Below, piece by piece: positions 45,959 to 56,842 of a DNA stretch of 64,000 nucleotides. Under the pieces are notes generated by a model. The model worked only from the letters and a program-made list of their open reading frames with translations, ran no database searches and had not been told where the DNA came from. Made by a program: the position numbers and the translations under genes. Where the stretch lies: contig JAJSPD010000025.1 in NCBI GenBank assembly GCA_021307315.1, forward strand, positions 248,001 through 312,000, read 5' to 3'. The first letter of the stretch is position 1. Each line of letters starts with the position of its first letter. The stretch comes from Bisporella sp. PMI_857 (Eukaryota > Ascomycota > Leotiomycetes > Helotiales > Helotiaceae).

Positions 45959-47820
45959 ATGGGACAGGGACAGTCAGGGGAAAGCGACCGGACGGTTACA
46001 ACGGAGGAACTACGACATGGCCTGGTACTTTATTCATCCCACATCATCCACAGCTTCCACTGACCACCACAGGTTCATAAGTTTACACAAAGATGCTTCG
46101 GACCTCTCGAGCTTTACTCCTTCAGAGATGTCTTCCATGGCCTCGCAGACAAGCAAGCGGATATTGCTTATCTCAAAGAGGATACCATAGCGCGATTTCT
46201 TGAAATCCCGGACATACTTGGTGCATCTTCGATAATATTCCAAATGGTCTCATATCTAGGAGCTTTTCCGTTTGGGCAAGACGCGCCGATCGTGCTAGGA
46301 TTCGAGCAGATGGTGATGGTAGTTGTTATCATGACCGAAAGATACAAAAGAGTCCTACAGAAGGGCAACAGCGATAGAACGAGGCTCTTCTTTAGAAGCC
46401 TCGCTGTATATGACCGCACCGCTTCACATCACGAGATACCTACCTCAAAAGCGGAAAGGCTAGAAGTGGTCAAAGGACACAGTGCCCCTCGGAACTATGT
46501 CGCAGGATTTGCCGTTGATGAAGCGATAGAAGACTATGAGGAAGACGACAATGATGATCTCGCGTTGGCAGCACTGGAGTCCCTTGATGCTATCAATGTC
46601 TTTAGGCACGGTGATGCTCCAATCGCGCAATCCTCAATACCGTCTGACAACCTCAAAAAGTTGATTATGCTTCTTCTATTGGTTGCACCGTTAGGCAGTC
46701 AGGAGAGCTTAGCGCGATATTCCGAAAGGTTGGTCGGTGATCAACTAGAAAGTCTGAGAAGAACAGCAGACAATATCCTCGCAGCATTTGTGAACGTGGA
46801 AAAGTTTCCCGGCGTTAAAATTTTACAGTTCAGTACAGTTATACCAATTTCTCTACCATTTCTGTTTAATGGCTTCAATCCGTTGTTTGAGCATTTCCTT
46901 TTTTCCAAAGCACTCGATTTCACCAAGAGGAAAGACTCATCCGCTCCGCCGGTCGACGCAATAGTCGCGCCACCACTTCTTCCAGATTCTGGGGACATTC
47001 TAGATCTGAATGTATTGTCACAATTATCCTTCTTTCTCCCCGGAAACACTCTCTTTCGGCGTCTAAGACTGCTCTATTCAGGTGGGGATGCCGGATTTTC
47101 CATGGGTAGTTTTGAGACTAAGGTCTTCAATTGGAGAGCTCCAACAATTCTGTTAGTCTCTGGCAACAGAATCTCAGACCCCCAGAAGGTGGCCAAGAGC
47201 GCGCATTCTCAGACACCTTACCACCAAAGAGATTTCCAGATGGTAACCCATCGTCACATATGGTATTTGGTGTATATCTCTCTCAACCGTGGCGACAAAC
47301 ACACAAAGATTGTTTTGGAGACAACAACACGTTGCTGTTCCAACTCGAACCTGTACATGAAGTCTTCCACGCATCAACCCTTAACACTGACTACGTCTCC
47401 TTCACTAAGTCACCAGTTCCTCACCCAGGAATAGCCTTTGGCTCTCCACATCCCAAGGCGAAAGCCACAGCGGGTCTGGCACAGCACGTCAATCTCGGCG
47501 CCGTTTCACTCATGCTTGATTCTAGTTTCGAGTTTGGTGTATTCACGCATAACTACACAAGTGGTGGCGGGGCATTTCACAATAGCCAGACGAGAAAAAG
47601 AGACTGGCAGGATCGCTTTGAGGTGGAGAGCCTAGAGGTTTGGGGCTGTGGAGGCGACGCGGAGGCGGAAGAACAGCGGAAACGCTGGGCATGGGAAGAA
47701 AAAGAGGCAGAAGCTAGACGGAAAATCAATTTGGGGACAGGTGATATTGAAGTGGACAGAGCATTGTTGGAGATGGCAGGAATCATCGGGGGAAATAGAA
47801 GTGGAGGGTCCATGAATTAA
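45959..47820 (+). CDS. RTC5: Restriction of telomere capping protein 5 (TLDc domain), frameshifted
   Basis: Exons are 45959-46024 and 46073-47820, with a 48-base intron (GTACTT donor); about 604 residues if the frame were continuous. The start MGQGQSGES matches the family's N-terminal, probably myristoylated glycine. FGPLELYSFRDVFHGLADKQ, then YLGAFPF and NGFNPLFEHFLFSK follow. The TLDc domain starts near FRRLRLLYSGGDAGFSMGSF and continues as VYLSQPWRQTHKDCFGDNN, LLFQLEPVHEVF and LMLDSSFEFG. The family is linked to telomere-capping phenotypes and V-ATPase regulation. Between APTILLVSGNRISDP and EGGQERAFSDT the frame slips by one base at a run of five C (47179-47183). A sixth C would restore it, and no intron fits the gap. 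It is either a sequencing error or a real inactivating mutation. Confidence 0.85.
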
Positions 47821-48664
47821 ACGATGTGAACATGAAGACTAGTATTATAACGGATTATGGAGTTCTTGGGCAATACGGAGCATCGGCGGGAGTATGGATA
47901 GATAAGCTCATATTATTGTAGACTGGATAGCTCGATGTCCGGAAAGACGTTTCTGAGTTCGTCGTTTTGTAGCCTGAACCTGGTCCCATCATGATCTCTT
48001 CCACTACCCAGCTTCTTGGCATCTACAACAACTACAGAGGACGTCTACATAGTCTCAACTTTTGTTTAACATGCATTGGAAGCCGAGGCTCCTTCGATAT
48101 TCTATATTTAAATCCATTGGCCATCGACAAGAATATCTTGGCCACACCGTCATGTATTTATATACGTATTCTCCATTCTTTGCGCGCTTGGCTGTTTCTG
48201 ATTGTGTGATGTTCACGATGGGTGTTTCGACGATGGTTGGTCATTCTTTGCCCTCGGCGGATGACATTTGATGTTATGTGTTATTGTGGATGCTCATATT
48301 GCGGAAGAAAACAATTGTCTCTTCTACCTTGAAGCATACGTCTCTCTTATTTGTGTCGTCAATGAAACTCTCTTGTTCGCGGATCACCTCTCTGTGTTCA
48401 AGCAAAAAGTATGGTTTACGGCCGAGCTGGACGAATTTTTAAAATCTTGAATATACCAAACTCTGTCTAAATCACTAAGACAAATATAGAATTGATTGTA
48501 CATATATAAAAGAGATTATTGACACAGCTTAGTTGAGATATTTACAATTCCACACATAATAGTGTACAGTCCACCATACAAATAATGTGTACAATCCTCC
48601 AGGTGCCTAATATGCCTGAACGCCTAGTGCCTTTGCCTAACTCCCGAGGATGCTGATGCGGATT
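47821..48664. other. Convergent intergenic region
   Basis: No gene is supported between the Rtc5 (+) and Rcf1 (-) genes. The right part near 48480-48600 is AT-rich, consistent with 3' ends. Confidence 0.45.
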
Positions 48665-49362
48665 TTATTTCTTCCCCCAAATTAAACATTGCACTGATGC
48701 TAATATTCCACTGCTCTTTTGTCCCGGATCGCTCGGTGGAGGAGCCAGAGCTGGCGTGGGTTCTGACTTGCTATCTTTCCCAATGGCCTTCTCCGCCGCA
48801 GCTTTTGATTCCTCCACTGCCTTCCTGACAGCAGCCCTTGTTTCTCCATCCTTCAATTCTGTCATAATCCCTTTCTCACCTCTTGCCCGCCTTCTCTTCA
48901 TAGCCTCCCGTAACTGCCGTTCCTCCTCATCTCTGGCCTCTAACTCTCGAATCCATGCTTCTTGCTTCTCTTTAGCCTTCTTCTCTTCCAGCAGACCCTC
49001 AAACACTTTTCTCTTCTCCCGATCTGATTGCCAATACATGCTACCTGCCAGCATAGCTACTATGGTGAAACCTTGGGCGAGGATACGGGCGCGGAACATG
49101 CGCTGAGTGCGATTATGGTCGCCGGCGCGAATAGATTTTGTGGCGCCATAGAGAGCAGCACAAGTAAGAGCGACTCCGATTGGAATAAGCGGCTCCTCAC
49201 GTATGCGGCGGGTGAGCTTCTGCCAGCGATTCTCCTCATAAAATTCGCTGTAAAAGGGTTAGCATCAGTGGTATGATCTTATTTAATTTTTTTGGAGAAA
49301 TTTGTTTGATAGGCAAAGACATACGTGTCCCCGTCAAAGGATGATGGTAGTGGTGAAGACAT
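48665..49362 (-). CDS. RCF1: Respiratory supercomplex factor 1, mitochondrial
   Basis: Exons are complement(49325-49362) and complement(48665-49247), with a 77-base intron (GTATGT donor), giving 206 residues. The HIG1 domain is clear: FYEENRWQKLTRRIREEPL, then PIGVALTCAALYGATKSI (first membrane segment), DHNRTQRMFRARILAQGFT and VAMLAGSMYW (second segment). It sits in the inner mitochondrial membrane and helps assemble III-IV supercomplexes and modulate cytochrome oxidase. A charged coiled-coil tail (KRKVFEGLLEEKKAKEKQEA) and a Lys/Ser/Pro-rich C-terminus follow, usual in filamentous fungi. It is transcribed divergently from the threonine dehydratase gene, with 258 bases between the start codons. 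Confidence 0.95.
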
Positions 49363-49562
49363 CTTGAAACTATATTATTCGAAAATCGCGATTTTGAAAC
49401 GGACAAGAAGTGATTGACAACTACATATCTTGCGGGTGTTGATGCGTACGAAGCTCAAGTGGTGAGGTAAACGACGGCATCAAGGGCAGGTACATCCGAG
49501 CAGGGTGATCCCTGTCAAAATTTCACAGAGCAAAAGACCCCACCACGCCTTGGGAAGTATAA

Positions 49563-49568
49563 GAGTCA
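49563..49568. promoter_or_regulatory. Possible Cpc1/Gcn4-type half element
   Basis: The sequence GAGTCA (reverse TGACTC) lies 53 bases before the ILV1 start, between the two divergent genes. It matches six of seven bases of the amino-acid-control element TGACTCA. This fits an amino-acid biosynthesis gene, but a match this short is weak evidence. Confidence 0.25.
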
Positions 49569-49620
49569 GAGTTCATCCAAATTGCTAAAACATCGAGCAG
49601 CAATTGGCGTCGTTAACAAG

Positions 49621-51380
49621 ATGCCAGACATGGAGAATGGTACATATGCCAATGGCACTTCTTCTCGGCCTAGAACACCAAGTTTGAAACTCAATTCCTT
49701 GTCTTTAACAGAGTACTCCAGTAACCCTTCACCGCCGAGCTCAACTCCGAAGCGCAAAATTCAAAACATAGTTCCTGAGGAGGACTTACTGCCAACTGGC
49801 TATCCCGACGTATAGAAATCTTTATGTCTCAAAAAAGCTTCTGCTAACACAGCCAGTATCTGAAACTCATCTTGAGTTCTCGCGTCTACGATGTGGTGGA
49901 CGAAACTCCTTTGACTCATGCAGTCAACTTAAGCAATAGGTTAGAATGCAAGGTGTTATTGAAGAGAGAGGATCTTCAGCCAGTGTTCAGCTTCAAGTTG
50001 AGGGGCGCATACAATAAGATGGCACATCTGGACCCAAAGAAGTGCTGGAAAGGTGTTATTGCGTGCTCTGCGGGGAACCATGCGCAAGGAGTGGCATATT
50101 CAGCTCGCAAGCTCAAGATACCTGCGACTATTGTCATGCCAGAAGGTACACCAAGTATCAAACACCATAACGTTAGCCGACTAGGGGGTTCTGTTGTACT
50201 ACATGGTGCGGACTTTGACGCTGCGAAAGACGAGTGCGGAAGATTAGAGAAGGTACACGACCTAACGAATATCCCACCGTTTGACGATCCTTATGTTATT
50301 GCTGGTCAAGGAACTATTGGGTTAGAAATATCTCGACAAGCCAATCTCAAAAATGTTGAAGCTATATTCTGTTGTGTCGGAGGTGGTGGGCTTATTGCCG
50401 GTATCGGAGTTTTCATCAAACGCATCGCACCACACGTCAAGATCATCGGGGTCGAAACATATGATGCGAATGCTATGACTCAGTCTCTAGCTAAGGGATC
50501 CAGGGTATTGTTGAAGGATGTTGGACTATTCGCTGATGGAGCAGCTGTCAAAACAACTGGTGTAGAGACTTTCAGAATCTGTCAAGAAGTAGTTGATGAG
50601 ATGGTCCAGGTTACCACCGACGAAACGTGTGCAGCTATTGACGATATCTTTGGTGATACACGGTCCATCGTCGAGCCAGCTGGAGCTCTTGCATTAGCTG
50701 GTCTCAAGAAATGGGTTGCAGCGAATCCTTCTCCAAACACAAAACGCAACTTGGTAGCCATTGCTTCGGGCGCGAACATGAACTTCGACCGGTTACGGTT
50801 TGTGGCTGAGCGCGCTGCTCTTGGACAGAGGAAGGAAGCATTATTTGCGGTGACCATTCCGGAAAGGCCGGGGGCTTTCTTTGAGCTTATTAAGACTGTG
50901 CTTCCCCACAACTGCACGGAGTTTTCTTACAGATATGCTACTAATGCTGTGGCTAATGTGCTCATTGGAGTATCACTGACGTCTCCAGCTTCTCAACGCG
51001 AAGAAGAGCTTGCTTCTCTACTGAACCGTATTTCCAATGAAGGCATGGCAGTTACTGATCTTTCAGGAGATGAGCTTGCCAAATCTCATATACGATACAT
51101 GGTTGGGGGTCGCTCAGATGTAGCGAATGAACGATTATATATGTTCAGCTTCCCTGAACGGCCTGGCGCGTTGGAGAAGTTCCTTACTACTCTAAGACCC
51201 AGATACAACATTTCCTTGTTCCAATACCGAAACGCAGGATCAGACATCGGAAAAGTTCTCACGGGAATACTATGCCCAGATGAGGAGCTGAAGGAGCTTG
51301 AGAGTTTCCTTAACCGCATTGGGTATCCATGGGAAGATTGCACAAAATCAAAAGTCTTCGACACATTCTTGAGGTCTTGA
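49621..51380 (+). CDS. ILV1: Threonine dehydratase (threonine deaminase)
   Basis: Exons are 49621-49809 and 49857-51380, with a 47-base intron in phase 0, giving 570 residues. It converts threonine to 2-oxobutanoate with pyridoxal phosphate, the first committed step of isoleucine synthesis, in the mitochondrion. The catalytic domain shows the PLP lysine in [10 protein letters not shown] (about residues 102-111), [16 protein letters not shown], the glycine loop [13 protein letters not shown] and [11 protein letters not shown]. Two ACT-like regulatory domains follow from about residue 405 (starting [15 protein letters not shown] and [14 protein letters not shown]), the site of feedback control by isoleucine and valine. 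The N-terminus is Ser/Thr/Asn-rich and not a strongly basic presequence. The divergent neighbour is RCF1. Confidence 0.97.
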
Positions 51381-52087
51381 GATTAAATCTCTGTATATAT
51401 TGACATGGGAGTTCGCGTTATTTTAAAAGGGACATTCGCTCGGCTTCAAAGACAGTAGCAAGGAGTTGGTGGTCTTATTTAGTGTATAGACAATATGATA
51501 GGCATAAAGTGGTGCAAAAATGCAAAATATTTAGCCTCGTAATACGAAAAGTCTCAAACCTTTAACTTAAATATCAACTTTCGTCAAAGCATCTGAACTA
51601 GAGGTCAAACTTTCCGATGTCAGTTTACGATTAGAGAAAGCACAGCCATAACCCTCAGTTCACACCCGGCTATGAAGTATGCTATTTCAATGTGTTCAGC
51701 TCATGGCACTGATGCCATACGCTCTTTAAACTTGGATTACAACTTAGAAGAGTATAACAAGAGAAGGCCGTGATTCAGGCTGACTGTTAAGCAAAGCCAT
51801 TCTTTACTGCCGCCGCAGTTTTGTCAATATCTCAAAATTTATTATGAACATTTAAAGGTGGATTTTTCAATGCAATTGAAATTTTATGACTTCACAAACA
51901 CACCATTAGAGATCTGCATTACTGAGCTGTGATTCGTCGAGATGCTAAAATACTCTTCTGGTTGGCTACATCTGAGAGTATGACCTGACTTTTCAGGCCG
52001 CAAATCTCGAAATCTAGCGATAACTTCAATTCGAAGCTCCCGAGGTCATGACTTGGCTAACGACTCAAACAAACTCTCAACAGAACC
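51381..52087. other. Intergenic region
   Basis: The 3' flank of ILV1 and the upstream region of the bL36m gene. AT-rich, no gene supported. Confidence 0.5.
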
Positions 52088-52472
52088 ATGATTCCCGCGA
52101 CCACGTTCCTGCGCACAGCGCGAATGCTCTTTCGCCCATCCATTGCATCTGCTCCTACAAGATGTTTTTCTTCCTTCATGCCACAATCGAACACAAATAC
52201 GCTGCGCAGGGTTGGACTGAACGGGGCTGGTGTGGCACAACGAAGCATTACGGATCAGATTGGGCAGATCAGAGGCATGAAGGTCCGGAGTTCGGTGAAG
52301 AAGCTATGTGAGGGTTGTAAGGTATGAGGGATCTCGATGTGACAGTGAGGGAACGGATGGATGCTAATCATTGATACAGAGCGTTAGAAGGAAGGGTGGG
52401 AAGAAAGGACCAAGCTCTGTCTATATCATATGTTCACTGAACCCGAAGCATAAGCAACGACAGGGGAAATAA
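52088..52472 (+). CDS. RTC6: Mitochondrial ribosomal protein bL36m
   Basis: Exons are 52088-52321 and 52380-52472, with a 58-base intron (GTATGA donor) in phase 0, giving 108 residues. The N-terminal 60 or so residues are a basic, Ser/Arg-rich mitochondrial targeting sequence (TTFLRTARMLFRPSIASA). The mature part, from MKVRSSVKKLCEGCKSVRRK across the splice junction to VYIICSLNPKHKQRQGK, is the full bacterial-type L36 with its zinc ligands Cys, Cys, Cys and His. It belongs to the large subunit of the mitochondrial ribosome. The second exon is only 31 codons including the stop. Its 3' end faces that of the LYR-motif gene 200 bases away. Confidence 0.96.
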
Positions 52473-52671
52473 TGGTATGGTGTTAGAAGGAATTGCGTTG
52501 GAGATAAGATACCATCGCCAAACGAACCCAGCATTTGTCTAGAGGAAGAATTGTACAAGTATAGATCATAAATTTGCGCAGGACGGCGTTCGAGGATAAC
52601 ATTTCAGGTTCATGGTATACGGACATCTCACAGTCACAACAAGTGGGATGGCGAGCTAGAGGGAATTTGTG

Positions 52672-53132
52672 TCATAAACCATCGATATACCTTTCCCATG
52701 TGTCCCACTGCGTTTTGCCAGTTGATATCAAGTAGCGAATCTGTGACTGCGAAGAACTGCGTTAGTATGGCATTTCAACCTCCGGCTTTTCTCAAGAAGT
52801 CTGACGCACAATATCCTCAACTGTCTTATTCCTCTTGAACTCTTCCCTTGCATAACCCAGCGTTTCTTCCCTCTTCCTTGGATCATCAATCCTTCTGCAT
52901 CCCCTGACAATGGATCTCCACAGAGCCAGCGCTTTTGCTCTTTGCAAGAACTGTTTCGTCCAGTTAAGATTAACATTTGTCAGACCCAAAATAAAACGGC
53001 TGCATGTTTTGTAAGACGGGACAATTAAAGGGGACGAACATGATCGAGTCCAATGGTTTTCCCAAGACGACTCGGGCGATTAGCTGCAGTCGCGTATGTG
53101 CGATTGAAAATGAGCGACCGTGGTATAATCAT
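52672..53132 (-). CDS. LYR-motif mitochondrial protein (LYRM2-like)
   Basis: Exons are complement(53040-53132), complement(52810-52950) and complement(52672-52746), with introns of 89 and 63 bases (donors GTTCGT and GTGCGT), giving 102 residues. The first exon is a short basic presequence (MIIPRSLIFNRTYATAA). The join gives GLDH-FLQRAKALALWRSIVRG, the LYR-type helix, with LWR in place of the usual LYR. ETLGYAREEFKRNK and the last exon SQIRYLISTGKTQWDTWERY complete the family pattern. LYR proteins work in mitochondria with acyl carrier protein in Fe-S assembly or respiratory complex assembly. It is divergent from NAT4, with 183 bases between start codons. The protein is well below the size at which simple ORF calling succeeds and is only visible after splicing. 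Confidence 0.88.
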
Positions 53133-53315
53133 GGCAAGAATTGGTGCTTATATATTGAAGAAACTGGTATACTCAAGGCGGCCGTTGAACAAATTGGACA
53201 ATGCCGATTTCTGGTGCAAGCGGCCGCATGCATGTGACCAGGTTCACCAGTCGCGTTAGAAACGCGCCCTCTGTTTCAGTTTACAACAAATCTCAGCAAT
53301 TTGTAAATCCTCAAA

Positions 53316-54151
53316 ATGGCACAGCCAGAGGATCCAATTGATATAGCGAATTCTGAGCCACTAGACTCATTTGTGAAGAACTACATGCCACAAAGGTAAG
53401 TTGTCATTGGGGTTACGATCACTATGTCGTTGCTTCAGAAAGCTTCACTATCACATTGGGTCCTAAATGTATGGTATCAATAGATTATTTGCTCAGAAGT
53501 TCTACCTTTTCTTTCCTCTCTCAAAAGCTAACCCTGCTTTGTCTTCAGCTCAGAGTGGAGAAGCTGGACTCATCCAAAGACTCAAGTTCAGTATGAGATT
53601 GCTGTTGTCCCAGCTACAGAACTCTCAAAGCCCGATTTCGAGGCATGCTTCCATCTTATCGAAGAGACCAGCTTAGGAGACTACAAGAATTCGAAAGACG
53701 GCTGGAAGCCAAAGGCAAAGAAAAAGGAGATGAAGCTCTTAGACCTCAAGTACCTGCTTGTTAGATCTGATAGTCAGGTCCGTGGATTTGTCTCCTTCAT
53801 GCCTACGTATGAAGACGATTATCCGGTAATCTACTGTTATGAGATACACCTGTCTCCAACTTTACAAGGGTCAGTCGTCTTTGTTCCCTAATTCTAGTAA
53901 ATGTACTGAGCTTAGCCTCCAGCACCGGGCTAGGATCCGTTCTTATGAAGCATCTCGATGTCGTCGGCACAAAGATACCCGGAACGTCAAAGATTATGCT
54001 CACTTGCTTCCTCTCCAATGATAAGGGCATTCAATTCTATGGAAAACTGGGGTTTGAGAAAGACGAGTATTCTCCTAAGCCACGAATTCTGAGAAATGGT
54101 ACCAAGGTTGAAGTCGACTATATTATCTTGAGCAAGCCGGTTTTCCGATGA
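53316..54151 (+). CDS. NAT4: N-alpha-acetyltransferase 40 (histone H4/H2A specific)
   Basis: Exons are 53316-53395, 53549-53869 and 53923-54151, with introns of 153 and 53 bases (GTAAGT and GTCAGT donors), giving 209 residues. The family's features are present: SEWRSWTHPKTQ, then FEACFHLIEETSLGDYKNSK with the lobe that fits the histone N-terminus, YLLVRSDSQVRGFVSFMPTY, and the acetyl-CoA motif across the second junction (LSPTLQG-TGLGSVLM). NDKGIQFYGKLGFEKDEYSP closes the GNAT fold. It acetylates the N-terminal Ser of histones H4 and H2A in nucleus and cytosol. Length matches the family. No targeting signal is seen. Confidence 0.94.
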
Positions 54152-54918
54152 AATCCCATAATTGTACTTGTTTGACGTATGCTTCTCAGAAGCCCGAAAC
54201 CCTGGGTTATTTTTGAGATAGTCTGATGTCAGAATTCTTCTCGTGATAAATCCAGGCAAACTTCGATAGCTCACCATACATTGGAACACCTATCAAACGC
54301 AAATTTACATCGGAGATAACAGAACAGACTTTACGGGATCATCATGCAAGTAAGCCATCAATTTGGCCAAGACCTCATACCCCGTATATTTTAAAGTTAA
54401 AAATGGCAGGACTAACGCCACAAATTTCAGCTGCACGACCTCGCTGGTTGGAATTTTTACTGAGGCTGAAAGCGGAAACATTTTCATGACTGTACATCTT
54501 CCCGTCCCTATGGAGCGAGATTGGTGAAGTTTAAAGGTCAGAATGTCTCAGGTTTTGCGGGGACGTGGTTGTCGTTCGGGCATCTTGTAAGGCAACCTTC
54601 ATAAAGTTCTCCCGTGTGACACGGACTCAAAAGTGCTCCTCATCGATGCGACTGGACGGATACAAATTGAGCTTTGTTGTAAGGTTGTGATTGGGTGTTC
54701 CTGATGGCTTGAGCTGAACAACGGTTTCTTCTCCCAGTAATGAGATTAATATAAAGCTAGGTGGCTGTCTCCTTTGTTAATATAGATTCGTCTCATTCTA
54801 CGATCATCCTTAAGTCACTTCTCGTCGTTGTAGCTCAGTTTTAAATCACTTCTAGCATTTACTTTGCTATTATATCCTATTATTCTTTGACCTAATATCT
54901 CATACACCCTAATTCACA
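54152..54918. other. Intergenic region
   Basis: The 3' flank of NAT4 and the promoter of the PLAC8 gene. A pyrimidine-rich tract lies just before the ATG at 54919. No gene is supported. Confidence 0.5.
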
Positions 54919-55568
54919 ATGGCGGATATCAAGCAAGAGCAACAAAGTGCCCCGATCACTCAGCAACCCGCGCCAAAGGAGACACCCTCCTACAAAGTGG
55001 TCACTGGATCCGAGGAATGGAGCCACGAAGTGTTTGGCTGTCTTGATGGTGGCATCGCCGCAAACAATCACCTATGTAAGTCCTTTCACGATCATTTGTT
55101 GCCAACCACGAATCACTCACCTATGTAATCACTATAAATGCTGCCTCACTATCTCTAAAGCCAGAAAATTGACATAAATACATAGGTCTGAAAACCACAT
55201 TCTGCCCCTGGTTCACCTATGGCAAGCAGCAAGAGCGGCTCCGAAATCCAAGCCTCCAAGGCTACGAGCGCATCAATAACGACTGTCTTATCTTTGCGGG
55301 TGCTCAATACTGCTGTGGTCTGAGTTGGATGTATGTTCTCCTTCTGTTGACTATTACAGAGTTATGCTAACAGTATATTAGACTCACCTTCTTCAAGCGT
55401 GGGGAGATTCGGGAGAAGTATAACATCAAGGGCAATCAGCTTGAGGACTGTCTCTTTTCTGCTTTCTGCGGATGCTGTGTCCTGGTGCAGCAAGAGAAGG
55501 AGATCATAGGGAGACAGAGCATTGCTGCGACTCAGGGATACCAGGCACCTCCTACTATGACTGCATGA
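54919..55568 (+). CDS. PLAC8 family Cys-rich protein
   Basis: Exons are 54919-55075, 55186-55330 and 55382-55568, with introns of 110 and 51 bases (GTAAGT and GTATGT donors), giving 162 residues. A Gln/Pro-rich N-terminus leads to the PLAC8 core: EEWSHEVFGCLDG, then LKTTFCPWFTYGKQQERL across the junction, a hydrophobic segment around CLIFAGAQYCCGLSWI and REKYNIKGNQLEDCLFSAFC followed by CGCCVLVQQEKEI. Related plant and fungal proteins (cell-number regulator and plant cadmium resistance types) sit in the plasma membrane and affect metal export or cell size. Function here is inferred only from family. The Cys pattern CGCC is intact. Confidence 0.92.
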
Positions 55569-56452
55569 GCGGTATCTGAGGATGTGTACACAAGTGTATG
55601 GGTTGAGTTGAGTAGTTGCACTTTAGCGGGGATAATTTGTAATTCGTGTGATACCTAGTGGTGCATTCCTATGAGAGGCAAAGCGAGGGCAAAATACCCA
55701 AATTTCAAAAGTTGTATATCACTATTATTCTTATTCAAAATATATCTACAGGGTCGCCCCATGTCTCTCACCGATGCTGGATATCCGAATTTTTCTGCCC
55801 TTATTGCGCGAATAAGGAAGAGAAAATGTGCAGTGTTGGCTCGAGTACATGGGTAGTCAGCTTCGGTGTACAACGAGCTAAGCTAAGCAACCCCCCTTTG
55901 ATGGTCTTCGGAGCAAAAACTCTTAATTAATTTTTGTGCGATATGCAACAAAAACCGTATTATATTACGGTCAAGGAGGTTTGATTGGTGGCTGTAATTA
56001 GCAGCAACGCTTCTTCACTGGGTGCTACAAGCAGCCAATCGCACAACTAGCTTTCCTCCTTAGCACACCTTAGGTAGGGCCTGTCGAATTGGCATCCTTT
56101 ATTACAATGAGTCGTTTGATGTTATGACTTATTTCTTTTACGGAACTAATGTCACTTGTGCTTCATGAGTTTATATAGGCGGTCGGTGGGTTCTCTGTCA
56201 AATCTCTTATTGACAAGTTACCTCTTTTGGCAAGGGCAAGTGACTGCATTTGTCAGAATGCGGTTGTTATTCTTACTAGAACTCATGCTCGCCATATGAT
56301 TCATGGGTTAGGTTGGCCTTCATAATATAGCTGTGTGAGCATAAAACTACTCCTGCCGCACAGACTACTAACGACTCGCTATCGTAATCCCACCCCTTTG
56401 CTGTGACGGTATGTTGAATTATGAGATTTCCTCTATAAAAAAGGTAGGGAAG

Positions 56453-56525
56453 GGTCGTTTGGCTTAGTTGGTCAGAATGCTGATCTGGTAAGTCTGAGGC
56501 TCAGAGTTCAAATCTCTCGATAATC
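56453..56525 (+). tRNA. Degenerate tRNA-like element
   Basis: The 73-base stretch has an A-box-like TGGCTTAGTTGG and a B-box-like AGTTCAAATC at the right distance, and a T loop TTCAAAT. Acceptor arms pair at six of seven positions with wobbles; the D, anticodon and T stems each hold a mismatch. The anticodon loop may be CTGGTAA (anticodon GGT, Thr), but that is uncertain. It looks like a tRNA pseudogene or tRNA-derived repeat rather than a working tRNA. Confidence 0.4.
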
Positions 56526-56805
56526 ACTTACATCATTGTGTTTTACCTTGTACTTGTGAGTATAGGTATCCTTAGCAACAACCTAAAGCCCTCTCAAGTG
56601 GGTTTGGAGGTAATATATTTCCTCCCAACCTATGTCACCGGCGAGGATAGCTGAGAGAATAGTCTTAGCCTTGTATAAGGCAAGTAATAATGCAAGTCTG
56701 AATATAAAATCTCGCATATGGTAGAAATTTCGGAGGGCCTCGATATACTCTTGTGTTATCTTATCAACTAAAAAAAATCTAAAGGCAGACTACCCAAGAT
56801 GTACT

Positions 56806-56842
56806 ATCTGCAAAGAGAATTGTTATCTGCAAAGAGAATTGT
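56806..56842. repeat. Short direct repeat
   Basis: The word TATCTGCAAAGAGAATTGTT is present twice in a row near the rhamnosidase stop, apart from small differences at the copy edges. It is probably a local duplication. Confidence 0.6.

Larger units (their letters stand above)
55569..56842. other. Intergenic region
   Basis: No protein gene is supported. It contains the tRNA-like element listed separately. A 22-base direct repeat with TTATCTGCAAAGAGAATTG sits at about 56806-56842, beside the 3' end of the rhamnosidase gene. Confidence 0.45.
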
